Below the pieces are notes generated by a model, which saw nothing but the letters and a program-made list of their open reading frames with translations, did no database searches and had not been told where the DNA came from. From contig VGES01000023.1 of NCBI GenBank assembly GCA_016869765.1, positions 1 to 56,435 on the forward strand: DNA of 56,435 nucleotides, read 5' to 3'. This document shows positions 1 through 7,308 of the stretch, one piece after another. The number at the start of each line of letters is the position of its first letter. Positions within the stretch are counted from its first letter, which is position 1. The position numbers and the translations under genes are program-made. This DNA is from Alphaproteobacteria bacterium (GTDB lineage: Bacteria; Pseudomonadota; Alphaproteobacteria; SHVP01).

Positions 1-116
1 GTGACCCGCGCATCCGGCGTAAAGCAGTCGAGCACGCCCTGATAGTCCTCGCGCGTGACACAACCGAAGTACTTTCGAATCAGACGGACATAGTCGGCAC
101 GCACAAGTTTCTTCAC
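1..116 (-). CDS. NTF2/SnoaL-like protein, 5' end only (cut by window edge)
   Basis: Only the first 38 codons are in the window; the gene runs off the left edge. I place the start at GTG 116 because a GGAGAG ribosome-binding site lies about eight bases upstream. The visible residues include VRLIRKYFGCVTREDYQGVL and then a CFTPDARV segment, the usual opening of SnoaL-like/NTF2-fold proteins (helix, then 'F.pda.v'). Members are either small isomerase/hydratase-like enzymes or non-enzymatic subunits; the substrate cannot be told. It lies downstream of the ThDP enzyme on the same strand with a gap of about 100 bases, so co-transcription is possible. Confidence 0.5.
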   Translation of the reverse strand, partial: MKKLVRADYVRLIRKYFGCVTREDYQGVLDCFTPDARV

Positions 117-217
117 GGTGGAACTCTCCTGGAACGATCGATTAGGTTCGGCGGACTGCCGCTTCGGATGGAGACCCATCCTGCCCAGGCCAAAGCGCGC
201 CTGCAACCCGAAGTCGG

Positions 218-1993
218 TTACTTCCGGCCGATCATCTGGGCCGCCGCGACACGTGTTCCGGGATCGATTCTGACATCGATGACACAGGGCTCGCCATTGG
301 TCAGGTGACCGACGCCGCGCCCCACCGCCTTATGGAGCGCCTCGACCGTTGTGACCGGGCCGATCCCGATCACCCCCTGACCTTCCGCGAGCTTGGCAAT
401 GTCGGCATCGGGCTCGCTGATCCGCTGGCCGATCCATCGGTTGGCGGGGTCACGGCCACGCTGCCGGGCGACGCGGTCCTGGTGCATCTCGTCATTGAAG
501 AACGAACGGTTGTTGGCGACGATCGTCAGCAGCGGGATCTTGTAGTGCGCCGCTGTCCAATACGCGTTCATCCCCATGAGGAAATCGCCATCGCCGATGA
601 CCGCAACCGGCAGATGGCCGGAATCGCGGAGCGCAAGCGCGGAACCGATGGCCATCCCCGGCCCCGATCCGATGCCACCACCGCCGTCGTGCCCCATGAA
701 CGCCAACGGGTGAACCAGTGGCCAATGTTCCGCGGGCCAACCTCCGCCCAGCCGTACGAGCGAGACCGAACGCCCGGTCGTCGCCTGCCGCAGTGCCTCC
801 GCAATGTGCTCGACCGATAGCGCTCCGCCTAGCGGCGTATTCGCCGCGACCGGCCGCGCGATCGGCGCCTTGGCCGTGGTTCCCGCTCGTCGCAGCGCCT
901 CGATCAGCGGCGCCACCACGGCGTCCGGTTCGGCCAAGAGGTTGATATCCACCGGCGGTAAGCCGTGGTGGTCCATGCTCCAACCGTTGTGCACGTACTG
1001 ATCGATCGAAGCACTGATGACGGTCGCAGGCGGGTTACCGTCCGGCCAGACCTGACGCAACGTGCCGGCGAGATCCACCCAATCGAGGGACAGGATTACA
1101 TCGGCCGTCTTGAACTGCTCGATATCGCTCGGCGACAGAAACTGGAGCGCCGCGACGTGGAGCGGATGGTTGGTGGGAAATGCCGCCGCGGTCTTGCGGT
1201 CGGTGAAGATGCGCGCGCCCAAGAGCTCCGCCAATGCGACCCGATCGCGCCATCCCTGCTCGCTGCGCGAGACGCGACCGACCAGCACGATCGGGCGCGA
1301 CGACCGGGCCAAGCGTTCGGCCGCCGCGCGTAGAGTGCCTGGATCGGGCTGCGCCGCCGGCCCAGGCCGAAAACGTCCTGGATCGAGTGGAACCACCGGC
1401 TTTGCCAGTTTTTCCTCTTGTAGGGTCGCATCGAGACAGACGTAGACCGGCCCGCAAGGCGCGGTCCGGGCGATGACATTGGCGCGATAGATCGATTCGA
1501 CGGCCGCGGCGACCGACGCCGGCTGATCGTCCCATTTGATGAAGTGACGGATGAGCGCACCCTGGTCGCGCGCGGTGTGAATCCAGTCGATCCATGGTCG
1601 CCGCTTCATGGCATCGACGGGGCCGGTGGCCCCGATCAAGATCACCGGCACACGGTCACAGAACGCATTGAAGATGGCCATCGTGCCGTGCATCAGTCCG
1701 ACGTTGGAATGCAGGGCGACGGCCATCGCTTTTCCAGTCACCTTGGCCCAGCCATGAGCCATCGCGACGGCATGCTCTTCGTGCAGGCAAAGCAGCATCT
1801 GCGGCCGCTCGTTGCCGAGGAAGTTGACCAGGCTGTCGTGGAGGCCGCGATAGCTCGCCCCTGGATTGAGGGCGATGTAGGGCACCCCGGTGTTGCGCAG
1901 GGCCAGCGCCATGGAATCGCCACCCCATTGCGGTGGCGCATTCGAATCGATGCGCGGTGGCCGTTCACGCTCGAACGCGGACATCTTGCTCAC
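218..1993 (-). CDS. Thiamine-diphosphate-dependent enzyme (acetolactate synthase / benzoylformate decarboxylase superfamily)
   Basis: This 591-residue protein has the three-domain POX-type architecture. The N-terminal pyrimidine-binding domain carries the activating glutamate in HEEHAVAMAHG (about residues 71-81). A central domain follows. The C-terminal PP domain has the ThDP motif GDG at 467 and NN at 494-495. Family members decarboxylate 2-oxo acids or ligate C2 units. I cannot assign acetolactate synthase, because there is no small regulatory subunit and the flanking motifs differ from IlvB, so the substrate is open. Its start overlaps the stop of the upstream DUF1194 gene by four bases (ATGA), implying translational coupling. 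The 100 bases downstream hold no obvious terminator. Confidence 0.85.
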   Translation of the reverse strand: MSKMSAFERERPPRIDSNAPPQWGGDSMALALRNTGVPYIALNPGASYRGLHDSLVNFLGNERPQMLLCLHEEHAVAMAHGWAKVTGKAMAVALHSNVGLMHGTMAIFNAFCDRVPVILIGATGPVDAMKRRPWIDWIHTARDQGALIRHFIKWDDQPASVAAAVESIYRANVIARTAPCGPVYVCLDATLQEEKLAKPVVPLDPGRFRPGPAAQPDPGTLRAAAERLARSSRPIVLVGRVSRSEQGWRDRVALAELLGARIFTDRKTAAAFPTNHPLHVAALQFLSPSDIEQFKTADVILSLDWVDLAGTLRQVWPDGNPPATVISASIDQYVHNGWSMDHHGLPPVDINLLAEPDAVVAPLIEALRRAGTTAKAPIARPVAANTPLGGALSVEHIAEALRQATTGRSVSLVRLGGGWPAEHWPLVHPLAFMGHDGGGGIGSGPGMAIGSALALRDSGHLPVAVIGDGDFLMGMNAYWTAAHYKIPLLTIVANNRSFFNDEMHQDRVARQRGRDPANRWIGQRISEPDADIAKLAEGQGVIGIGPVTTVEALHKAVGRGVGHLTNGEPCVIDVRIDPGTRVAAAQMIGRK

Positions 1994-2796
1994 TGATTGT
2001 CTGGGGTGCGGAACTGGAATTGACGGAACTGTCGTTCCCCGAGCAGGCAGTCGGTCAATCGTGCCTGCGCGGGTTGCACCCGCGGTTCGGGTTCGACGCC
2101 GGCGATTTCGAGAATCAACTTGCGCCGCACCGCCGTCGCAAACTCCTTGAAACCGTTGGCGACGATCATGAACGCGCCCTGTCCACCGATGACGCAGTTT
2201 TCATAGTAGACGTCGAGATCACGGTTCTGATTCGGCCCACCGAACGGGTTCGGCCGATCATTGACGATCGGCAGGCCGTTGATGGTGATCCGTTTGGCCA
2301 CGGCCTGATCACGGGCAAACAGGATGAAACGGCCGGAATTGTTGTAGCCGTCGCCGGACACGTCGATCACCTGACGTGTGCTCTCGTATTCGTTGGCGTC
2401 GAACATGGGTGACGCGAAGTCGATCGCCCCGGAAATCGAGGTGTAGCGGCCTCGGGCAATCGGTTGCTTCGCCAATTCGTCGGCAAAAGCCCGCGCGCTG
2501 GCCGCATCCTTGATCAGCGTCCAGCTCATGACAACCTGCTGCTGCTCGCCGCCCGACCACTCGATGTAGGCAACCGCTATCCGTCCATGGTTGCCGTCGA
2601 TGATCGTCTTGATGAGGATCGGGTCGAGAAAGGCTTGAACGTAACCTTCGCGCTGAAGCTGAGCCTCTTCGGCATCGATCGAACCCGAAACGTCGACGGC
2701 CAACACCAGTTCCAGGTCGACCGGAAGCGCGCGCGCGGGCACGATGCTGACGATCCACCCCACCACCGCCAAGACGCACAAATGACGTCGGATCAC
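1990..2796 (-). CDS. DUF1194 family secreted von Willebrand factor A-domain protein
   Basis: This is a 268-residue protein. Residues 1-23 form a signal peptide (hydrophobic core, cleavage near PARA-LP). A vWA fold follows immediately, with the MIDAS metal-site motif DVSGS at 35-39 and a later DVSGDGYNN segment. This matches the DUF1194 family of alphaproteobacteria, whose function is unknown; the vWA fold suggests metal-dependent protein binding in the periplasm. It is the first gene of a two-gene operon with the ThDP enzyme (4-base overlap), which is odd because the partner is predicted to be cytoplasmic. Coordinates are secure; the role is unknown. Confidence 0.85.
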   Translation of the reverse strand: MIRRHLCVLAVVGWIVSIVPARALPVDLELVLAVDVSGSIDAEEAQLQREGYVQAFLDPILIKTIIDGNHGRIAVAYIEWSGGEQQQVVMSWTLIKDAASARAFADELAKQPIARGRYTSISGAIDFASPMFDANEYESTRQVIDVSGDGYNNSGRFILFARDQAVAKRITINGLPIVNDRPNPFGGPNQNRDLDVYYENCVIGGQGAFMIVANGFKEFATAVRRKLILEIAGVEPEPRVQPAQARLTDCLLGERQFRQFQFRTPDNQ

Positions 2797-2877
2797 GGCC
2801 CCACCTCGCCCAACATCCTAGGCGCGCCCCGGGACAGTGGCTACAGAACGACAACGCGAAACTGGGGATAACTCGCG

Positions 2878-3296
2878 CTACCAGACGCCGACATTGGGCA
2901 TCGAGGCCCACGGCTCCTGTCTCAGTTTGGCAGCACCACGCTGCAGGAGTTCGATGGAGATGTTGTCGGGCGAGCGAATGAAGGCCATGCGGCCATCGCG
3001 GGGCGGTCGGTTTATCGTGACGCCCCCGTCCTTCAGGCGCTGGCACAGCGCGTAAACATCGTCGACCTCATAGGCCAAGTGGCCGAAGTTCCGTCCGCCG
3101 GTGTAGACCTCGGGATCCCAGTTGTAGGTGAGCTCGACCTGCGCGGAATCGTCGCCAGGCGCCGCAAGGAAGATCAACGTGAACCGGCCCCCGGATTCTC
3201 CTGCCGCCGGAGCTCCCTCAGGCCGAGCTTGTTGCAATAGAAATCGAGCGAGCGATCGAGGTCGGTTACCCGAACCATCGTGTGCAGGTATTTCAT
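2878..3296 (-). pseudogene. gloA: Glyoxalase I (lactoylglutathione lyase), broken by a 1-base frameshift
   Basis: Read from ATG 3296, the protein starts [20 protein letters not shown] as glyoxalase I does, but hits a stop at about residue 41. Adding one G to the run of five at 3188-3192 (C on the plus strand) restores a continuous 139-residue frame ending at 2878. The restored protein has all four metal ligands: H5, E55 (VELTYNW), H73 (FGHLAY) and E116 (SIELL). The enzyme isomerises the methylglyoxal-glutathione hemithioacetal. A longer open frame begins at 3309, but its first 35 or so residues are an out-of-frame reading. Either the gene has just decayed or the homopolymer was miscounted; the intact remainder and preserved ligands favour a miscount or a very recent mutation. 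Confidence 0.85.
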
Positions 3297-3436
3297 GTTC
3301 CCTTGCCAACGGCCAAATGAACGTCGGTCCGAGAATATCGCGTCTAACCGTTCATGAGCGATCGAATCGGCGAGCGAAACGACTTGAGTCGGTCGTGCAC
3401 CGGCAAGGGCACCCGTTGCTTTGTCCTAATCGCGGG
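3297..3436. other. Intergenic region between gloA and the psp locus
   Basis: This is the upstream region of gloA and the end of the psp side. I see no hairpin with a T-tract and no convincing promoter. The full gene-poor stretch is 3297-3601; its right part (3437-3605) holds the possible frameshifted ORF listed separately. Confidence 0.5.
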
Positions 3437-3605
3437 TCAGTTTCCCCTAGGAATTCGTGAGAATGGGGCGACGGATTGGCCGGTCGGAGGTTGAGTCATC
3501 GACGACTCGATCACCACGATCCAGGTGGCCAGCCACCGCAGGAAGAGTGCAATGCGCCGGACGGAAGAAGCCTGGGACAAGTTCGCCGAGCACGAAATGG
3601 ATCAC
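3437..3605 (-). pseudogene. Possible small membrane ORF coupled to pspC, interrupted by a frameshift
   Basis: The stop codon of pspC (3602-3604) overlaps a GTG (3603-3605) in the GTGA arrangement used elsewhere in this window, with GGAGG about ten bases upstream. From that GTG the frame reads VIHFVLGELVPGFF and then loses membrane-protein character. The frame one base later reads RRIALFLRWLATWIVVIE and runs to a TGA at 3437. Together they would give about 55 residues with one hydrophobic helix. This is inference from composition and coupling; I know no homologue. It could be a psp-associated small membrane protein broken by one base, or chance. Confidence 0.3.
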
Positions 3606-4003
3606 GTACTACCCGCCTCCAGGTCACGGAATTTGCGCCGGAGGTCGAACTCTTTCGCCGTGATCTGCGCCTCGATGCGGCGGAGCCGCCGCTCGTTGCT
3701 CAAGAACCGGTGGTGCAGGTCATGCATCGTGCTCGATGGTGTCGCACGCACGCGTCGCCAAAACGTCTCTTCTTCGGGCGAGTCGTAGAGCTGCTCCGGC
3801 GCATCGTCGAGCAACCATGCCGCCCCGAAATAGATGATGAGTGTGGGCAACGAGAACATGATGAGCGCCACCACGGCCAACGCACGGACCAACAGCGCCG
3901 GGATCCCCGTGTAGTCGGCCACACCGGCACAGACTCCGGCGATCTTCCCCTTGCGCCGGTTCCTGTACAGCTTGCTCGGACTCGGTCGCGACCTCTCAAA
4001 CAT
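3602..4003 (-). CDS. pspC: PspC domain protein (phage shock protein C)
   Basis: This 133-residue protein starts at ATG 4003 (MFERSRPS), with CGGAG upstream. An in-frame upstream extension exists but is out-of-frame pspB sequence. The PspC domain is clear: a basic N-terminus, GKIAGVCAGVADYTGIP, then a transmembrane helix (about residues 38-66). The C-terminal cytosolic tail is rich in Arg, Lys and Glu and likely helical. In enterobacteria PspC, with PspB, senses inner-membrane stress and draws PspA away from PspF. The start overlaps the end of pspB by eight bases, so the two are co-translated. Confidence 0.9.
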   Translation of the reverse strand: MFERSRPSPSKLYRNRRKGKIAGVCAGVADYTGIPALLVRALAVVALIMFSLPTLIIYFGAAWLLDDAPEQLYDSPEEETFWRRVRATPSSTMHDLHHRFLSNERRLRRIEAQITAKEFDLRRKFRDLEAGST

Positions 4004-4232
4004 GGGGTTTACTCCGCCATCCAGGGGCTTCGGCATCGAGGATGCGCTCGAGCGTGTCCAGGCGCTGCTCCATTTTTTCGGCGCTTTGCCAGAGCTCGCG
4101 CAGCATCTTTTCGTCATCACCCGACAGCGTCTTGGCTGTCCGCCACCGCGTGATGTAGTGCGCGATGATCCAAATTGGTGCGACGATCGTAAGAAACAGG
4201 ATCAACGGAACTGTGATCGCGCTCCACAACAT
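3996..4232 (-). CDS. pspB: PspB-like envelope stress membrane protein
   Basis: This is a 78-residue protein with an N-terminal transmembrane helix (about residues 5-26, LILFLTIVAPIWIIAHYI). A cytosolic amphipathic coiled coil follows (LWQSAEKMEQRLDTLERIL), which is the PspB layout and size. PspB partners PspC in sensing membrane damage. A strong GGAGGAG ribosome-binding site precedes the ATG. It is the middle gene of pspA-pspB-pspC, read from the sigma-54 promoter near 5121. Confidence 0.9.
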   Translation of the reverse strand: MLWSAITVPLILFLTIVAPIWIIAHYITRWRTAKTLSGDDEKMLRELWQSAEKMEQRLDTLERILDAEAPGWRSKPHV

Positions 4233-4280
4233 CCCACTCCTCCGGGGTCGATTTCAGATGGGGTGCCGAGCGTTCCTGCG

Positions 4281-4946
4281 CTAGGCCGTCTTGCCGACTT
4301 TCGCCTTGAGCGCTTCCAGCTCCGCCGTGATGGCGCTGTCGGCCTCCAGTTCGGCCAACTCCTGGGACAAGGTCTTCCGCTGGCCGAGGTCGAACGCGTC
4401 GCTCAACCCTTCCGTACGGTCGATCCGTTGCTCGATCCGGTCCAGACGCGCCATCGCCTCATCGACCTTCGAGGAATGGAGCTGCAATTTCACGCGCAGG
4501 CGGGTCCCTGCCGATTCCTGCCGGGAGCGGATCGTTTTCTGTTTGGCTTTGGCCTCGGCCAACTTGCCTTCGAGTTTGGCAACATCCTCATCACCTCGCT
4601 CCAAGGCCGCATCCAGCGCCGCGCGTTCCTCTGCGAGCGCCGCCACCGCCTCGGTCAACTTGGTCTTTTCGTGCAGGGCGGCACGGGCCAGATCGTCGCG
4701 TCCTTTGCCGACGGCAAACTCGGCCTTGCGCTGCCATTCGGCCGCGCCGCGCTCCAGACGTTCATTCTCCCGCACCAGCCCTTTGCGTTCCGCAATGATC
4801 CGGGCCGCCTGACTGCGCACCTCGACGAGCGTGTCCTCCATCTCCTGGATTGCCAGGCGGACCATCTTCTCGGGATCCTCCGCCCGATCGAGCATCGCAC
4901 TGAGGTTCGAATTGACGATGTCAGAAAGCCGCGAGAACACGCCCAT
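4281..4946 (-). CDS. pspA: PspA/IM30 (ESCRT-III-like) membrane-stress protein
   Basis: This 221-residue protein is almost wholly alpha-helical with heptad patterning, the normal PspA length. It opens MGVFSRLSDIVNSNLSAML, the amphipathic membrane-binding helix 0 of the family, followed by the long hairpin helices (AEDPEKMVRLAIQEMEDTLV). PspA polymerises on damaged inner membrane and, when free, inhibits PspF. A CGGAGGA ribosome-binding site precedes ATG 4946. It is the first large gene after the sigma-54 promoter; the small ORF at 4989-5108 lies between promoter and gene. Confidence 0.95.
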   Translation of the reverse strand: MGVFSRLSDIVNSNLSAMLDRAEDPEKMVRLAIQEMEDTLVEVRSQAARIIAERKGLVRENERLERGAAEWQRKAEFAVGKGRDDLARAALHEKTKLTEAVAALAEERAALDAALERGDEDVAKLEGKLAEAKAKQKTIRSRQESAGTRLRVKLQLHSSKVDEAMARLDRIEQRIDRTEGLSDAFDLGQRKTLSQELAELEADSAITAELEALKAKVGKTA

Positions 4947-4988
4947 GACTCAATCCTCCGATTGACCAAAGCCCCTATCCGCCGTCGT

Positions 4989-5108
4989 TCAAGACGACAG
5001 GACGATCACCAGCGGCACCAACGCCAGGAGCACCAACATCAGCAACGCAAGGCCCGTAAGCTCTATCGGGCGACGCTCCGGCGCTAGATTCGTGCGGCGA
5101 TCATCCAT
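4989..5108 (-). CDS. 39-residue single-span membrane ORF at the head of the psp operon, possibly leaderless
   Basis: The frame runs from ATG 5108 to TGA 4989. It has a charged start (MDDRRTNLAPERRPIE), a roughly 20-residue hydrophobic helix rich in Leu and Val, and ends VLSS. No Shine-Dalgarno sequence fits. Counting 12 bases from the sigma-54 -12 element puts the transcription start at about 5110, two bases before the ATG, so it would be a leaderless message. It precedes pspA by 42 bases. The composition argues for a real small membrane protein, but I do not recognise a family. Confidence 0.5.
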   Translation of the reverse strand: MDDRRTNLAPERRPIELTGLALLMLVLLALVPLVIVLSS

Positions 5109-5120
5109 GCCTCTGGGAAG

Positions 5121-5136
5121 AGCATGGATCGTGCCA
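5121..5136 (-). promoter_or_regulatory. Sigma-54 (-24/-12) promoter of the psp operon
   Basis: On the minus strand TGGCAC (5136-5131), five bases, then ATGCT (5125-5121) matches the sigma-54 consensus TGGCAC-N5-TTGCW, with the invariant GG and GC in place. It faces pspA, and PspF, the expected enhancer-binding activator, is encoded immediately upstream on the other strand. The predicted start of transcription is near 5110. Confidence 0.85.
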
Positions 5137-5141
5137 CTTTC

Positions 5142-5154
5142 TAACCTATTGATT
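5142..5154 (-). promoter_or_regulatory. IHF-binding site between pspF enhancers and the psp promoter
   Basis: The minus strand reads AATCAATAGGTTA, an exact match to the IHF consensus WATCAANNNNTTR. It lies in an A+T-rich stretch just upstream of the sigma-54 element, where IHF bends DNA to bring PspF to the holoenzyme in enterobacterial psp loci. The PspF enhancer sites should lie further upstream (about 5160-5220); I could not define them. Confidence 0.7.
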
Positions 5155-5226
5155 TTTCACAAATTTTCTCAATAGCTAACCGATGGGTGTAAAAAATACG
5201 ACTACTATTGTTAAATATTATCATAA

Positions 5227-6282
5227 ATGTCAAAATCCGACATCATGGATGCAAGCGATCGGCCTGATCTTATCGGCGAGGCTCCGACGTTCTTGGACCT
5301 GCTCGAACGTGTATCGCGTGCAGCACCACTGAATCGTCCGGTCCTGGTCGTAGGAGAGCGCGGCACAGGAAAAGAGCTGATTGCCGCGCGTCTCCATTTC
5401 CTGTCGCCACGATGGAATCGGGCGTTCCTCAAGCTCAACTGCGGCGCTTTGGCGGAGACCCTGCTCGAGTCGGAGCTGTTTGGCCACGAGGCTGGAGCGT
5501 TCACGGGAGCCATCCGCCGCCGCCGTGGGCGCTTCGAAGTCGCCGACGGTGGGACCCTCTTCCTCGACGAGATCGCCGAAGCGAGTCTGACGATCCAAGA
5601 GAAGATGTTGCGGGCGGTCGAATACGGCGAGTTCGAGCGCGTCGGCGGCAACACGACGATCGCTTCGGATGTCCGACTTATCGGTGCGACCAACGCCGAT
5701 CTGCGCGAGCGTGCCGATCGCGGGCTGTTCCGCGCCGACCTCCTCGATCGCTTGAGTTTCGACGTCCTGACCGTCCCGCCGCTACGCCATCGCCGAGAAG
5801 ATATCGCGCTCCTCGCCAACCACTTCGGCCGACGCATGGCGACCGAACTCGGCTGGACCGAATTCCCCGGATTCACGAGCGCGGCCCAGGCGGCGCTCGA
5901 GGCCCACGCCTGGCCGGGCAATGTCCGCGAGCTCAAGAATGTGGTCGAACGCGCGATCTATCGCGGCGAAGCCGGACGCCGCGTGGGCGAGATCGTCATC
6001 GACCCGTTCGAATCGCCCTATCGTCCCGCGCCGCGGCCTCCGGCGACGTCGGTTGCGGTGCCGCCCGGGGGCGAAACCGCTTTCGATGCGCGGGTTGATT
6101 TTTCGCGAAGCCTCGAACGGTTCGAGCGCCGGCTCTTACAGCAGGCCCTCGAGGCCAATCGCTTCAGCCAGCGTGCCGCGGCTGCCCAGTTGAAACTCAA
6201 CTACAGCCAGCTCCGCCACCTGCTGCGGAAACACGGGCTCTTGCCCGTTACGCGCAAGGCCGCGGCGCAGCAATCAGCGTGA
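5227..6282 (+). CDS. pspF: PspF, sigma-54 enhancer-binding transcriptional activator
   Basis: This 351-residue AAA+ activator has no N-terminal receiver domain, like PspF. It carries Walker A GERGTGKE (43-50), the sigma-54-contacting GAFTGA loop (90-95), Walker B GTLFLDEI, and the sensor and R-finger region (FRADLLDRL). A C-terminal helix-turn-helix of the Fis type follows (FSQRAAAAQLKLNYSQLRHL). It activates the divergent psp operon and is held inactive by PspA. No strong ribosome-binding site precedes ATG 5227; an in-frame ATG at residue 7 is an alternative start. This is the only DNA-binding regulator I can recognise in the window. Confidence 0.93.
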   Translation: MSKSDIMDASDRPDLIGEAPTFLDLLERVSRAAPLNRPVLVVGERGTGKELIAARLHFLSPRWNRAFLKLNCGALAETLLESELFGHEAGAFTGAIRRRRGRFEVADGGTLFLDEIAEASLTIQEKMLRAVEYGEFERVGGNTTIASDVRLIGATNADLRERADRGLFRADLLDRLSFDVLTVPPLRHRREDIALLANHFGRRMATELGWTEFPGFTSAAQAALEAHAWPGNVRELKNVVERAIYRGEAGRRVGEIVIDPFESPYRPAPRPPATSVAVPPGGETAFDARVDFSRSLERFERRLLQQALEANRFSQRAAAAQLKLNYSQLRHLLRKHGLLPVTRKAAAQQSA

Positions 6283-6301
6283 GACCGGGCGATCCGCGGC
6301 C

Positions 6302-7111
6302 CTAGGGCGAATAGTACGGATTCGTGCCACCGGCATGATCGGTGGTGTCCAGGACCTGAACGATCGAGGGCACCTTGTTCTTGATCGCGACCTCGACACC
6401 CTGTTTGAGCGTCACCTGCGACATGCCGCAGCCCTGGCACCCACCTTCGAGACGAATGTAGGCGATGTTGTCCTTCACATCGACGAGGCTGATGTGGCCA
6501 CCGTGTGAGGCAACACTCGGATTGACCTCGTCGACAAGCAATTCCTGGATCGCCTTCCCTTCCGGCGTGTCGAGGCCGGGCTTGGGCAGGGTGTCGATGA
6601 AATTGACCACCCGCACGACCTCGGGAACGTAGTGGCGCAGCATGTTCTCGATGCCGCCCATCAGCCGCAGGGCCGATCCCTTGAGTTCGAGAACCACATC
6701 GCCATCGTTGTAGCGATGAAACACGACCTCGCCGCCATCTTTGGCGACGACCGGCGATATCCGGGTGTCCAGGAGATCCTTGATCTGCGTGACGATCGGA
6801 TCCTCGGCCCCATCGGGAAGCGCCGTGTCGGAAACCGTCGGACGACCGGTCGTGTAGTGATCCATGATTGCCACCAATACGGAAGGTTTGAGGTTGGCCC
6901 ACTCGATCTGGGCGGACTTGCGTACGAGGATGTAACCCTCGCCCAGTTCCACGCCCGCGACGTGAGAAATGGCGAACAGGCTCCGCGCCAGCGGTGAACC
7001 CTTGGCTTCCTGCGCCGACGAAAACGACACCATCCCGGAGCGCACCACCTCGCGTCCGGGCAGAAAACGCATCGCGTTCGCGTCGGTCGTGGCTTCGGTT
7101 TGAATGAACAT
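6302..7111 (-). CDS. NfuA-type Fe-S scaffold with an extra, degenerate Nfu copy
   Basis: I start at ATG 7111 (MFIQTEATTDANAM, as in NfuA) because CGGAG lies eight bases upstream; ATG 7117 is possible. The 269 residues comprise an Nfu_N domain (1-90), a NifU C-terminal-like domain (about 105-175) and a second such domain (about 185-255) with the cluster-binding motif CQGC at 225-228. The middle copy retains GGIENMLRHYVPEV, but the segment that should hold CxxC is missing: GS at 145-146 runs straight into ALRLM. Usual alphaproteobacterial NfuA has about 190 residues with one Nfu domain. The protein probably delivers Fe-S clusters through the last domain, with the middle copy structural. It faces pspF, with stops 20 bases apart. 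Confidence 0.85.
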   Translation of the reverse strand: MFIQTEATTDANAMRFLPGREVVRSGMVSFSSAQEAKGSPLARSLFAISHVAGVELGEGYILVRKSAQIEWANLKPSVLVAIMDHYTTGRPTVSDTALPDGAEDPIVTQIKDLLDTRISPVVAKDGGEVVFHRYNDGDVVLELKGSALRLMGGIENMLRHYVPEVVRVVNFIDTLPKPGLDTPEGKAIQELLVDEVNPSVASHGGHISLVDVKDNIAYIRLEGGCQGCGMSQVTLKQGVEVAIKNKVPSIVQVLDTTDHAGGTNPYYSP

Positions 7112-7308
7112 CGTCATTGCTCCGCGGAAGCTTTCGTCAATGTACGCCGTAGCCCCGGTTTTTCAAGGCGCGGTGCGACTTTAGCCGCACTTGTTCAAGG
7201 GACATTCGGGTTGCTCCACGCAATCGGGCGTGGTGTTCTTGGTAGGCCGCTACCCGCGGCCCGCTTCGAGTTTCGTGGCGGCCCTTGGCGAAGAAATCGG
7301 ACGGACCC

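Noticed and set aside
3297-3309. Glyoxalase start at 3309
   Set aside because: The first 35 or so residues of that frame do not resemble glyoxalase; the family's N-terminus lies in another frame and starts at 3296.
3951-5087. 378-residue open frame on the plus strand
   Set aside because: Antisense to pspC, pspB and pspA; low-information composition and no start site.
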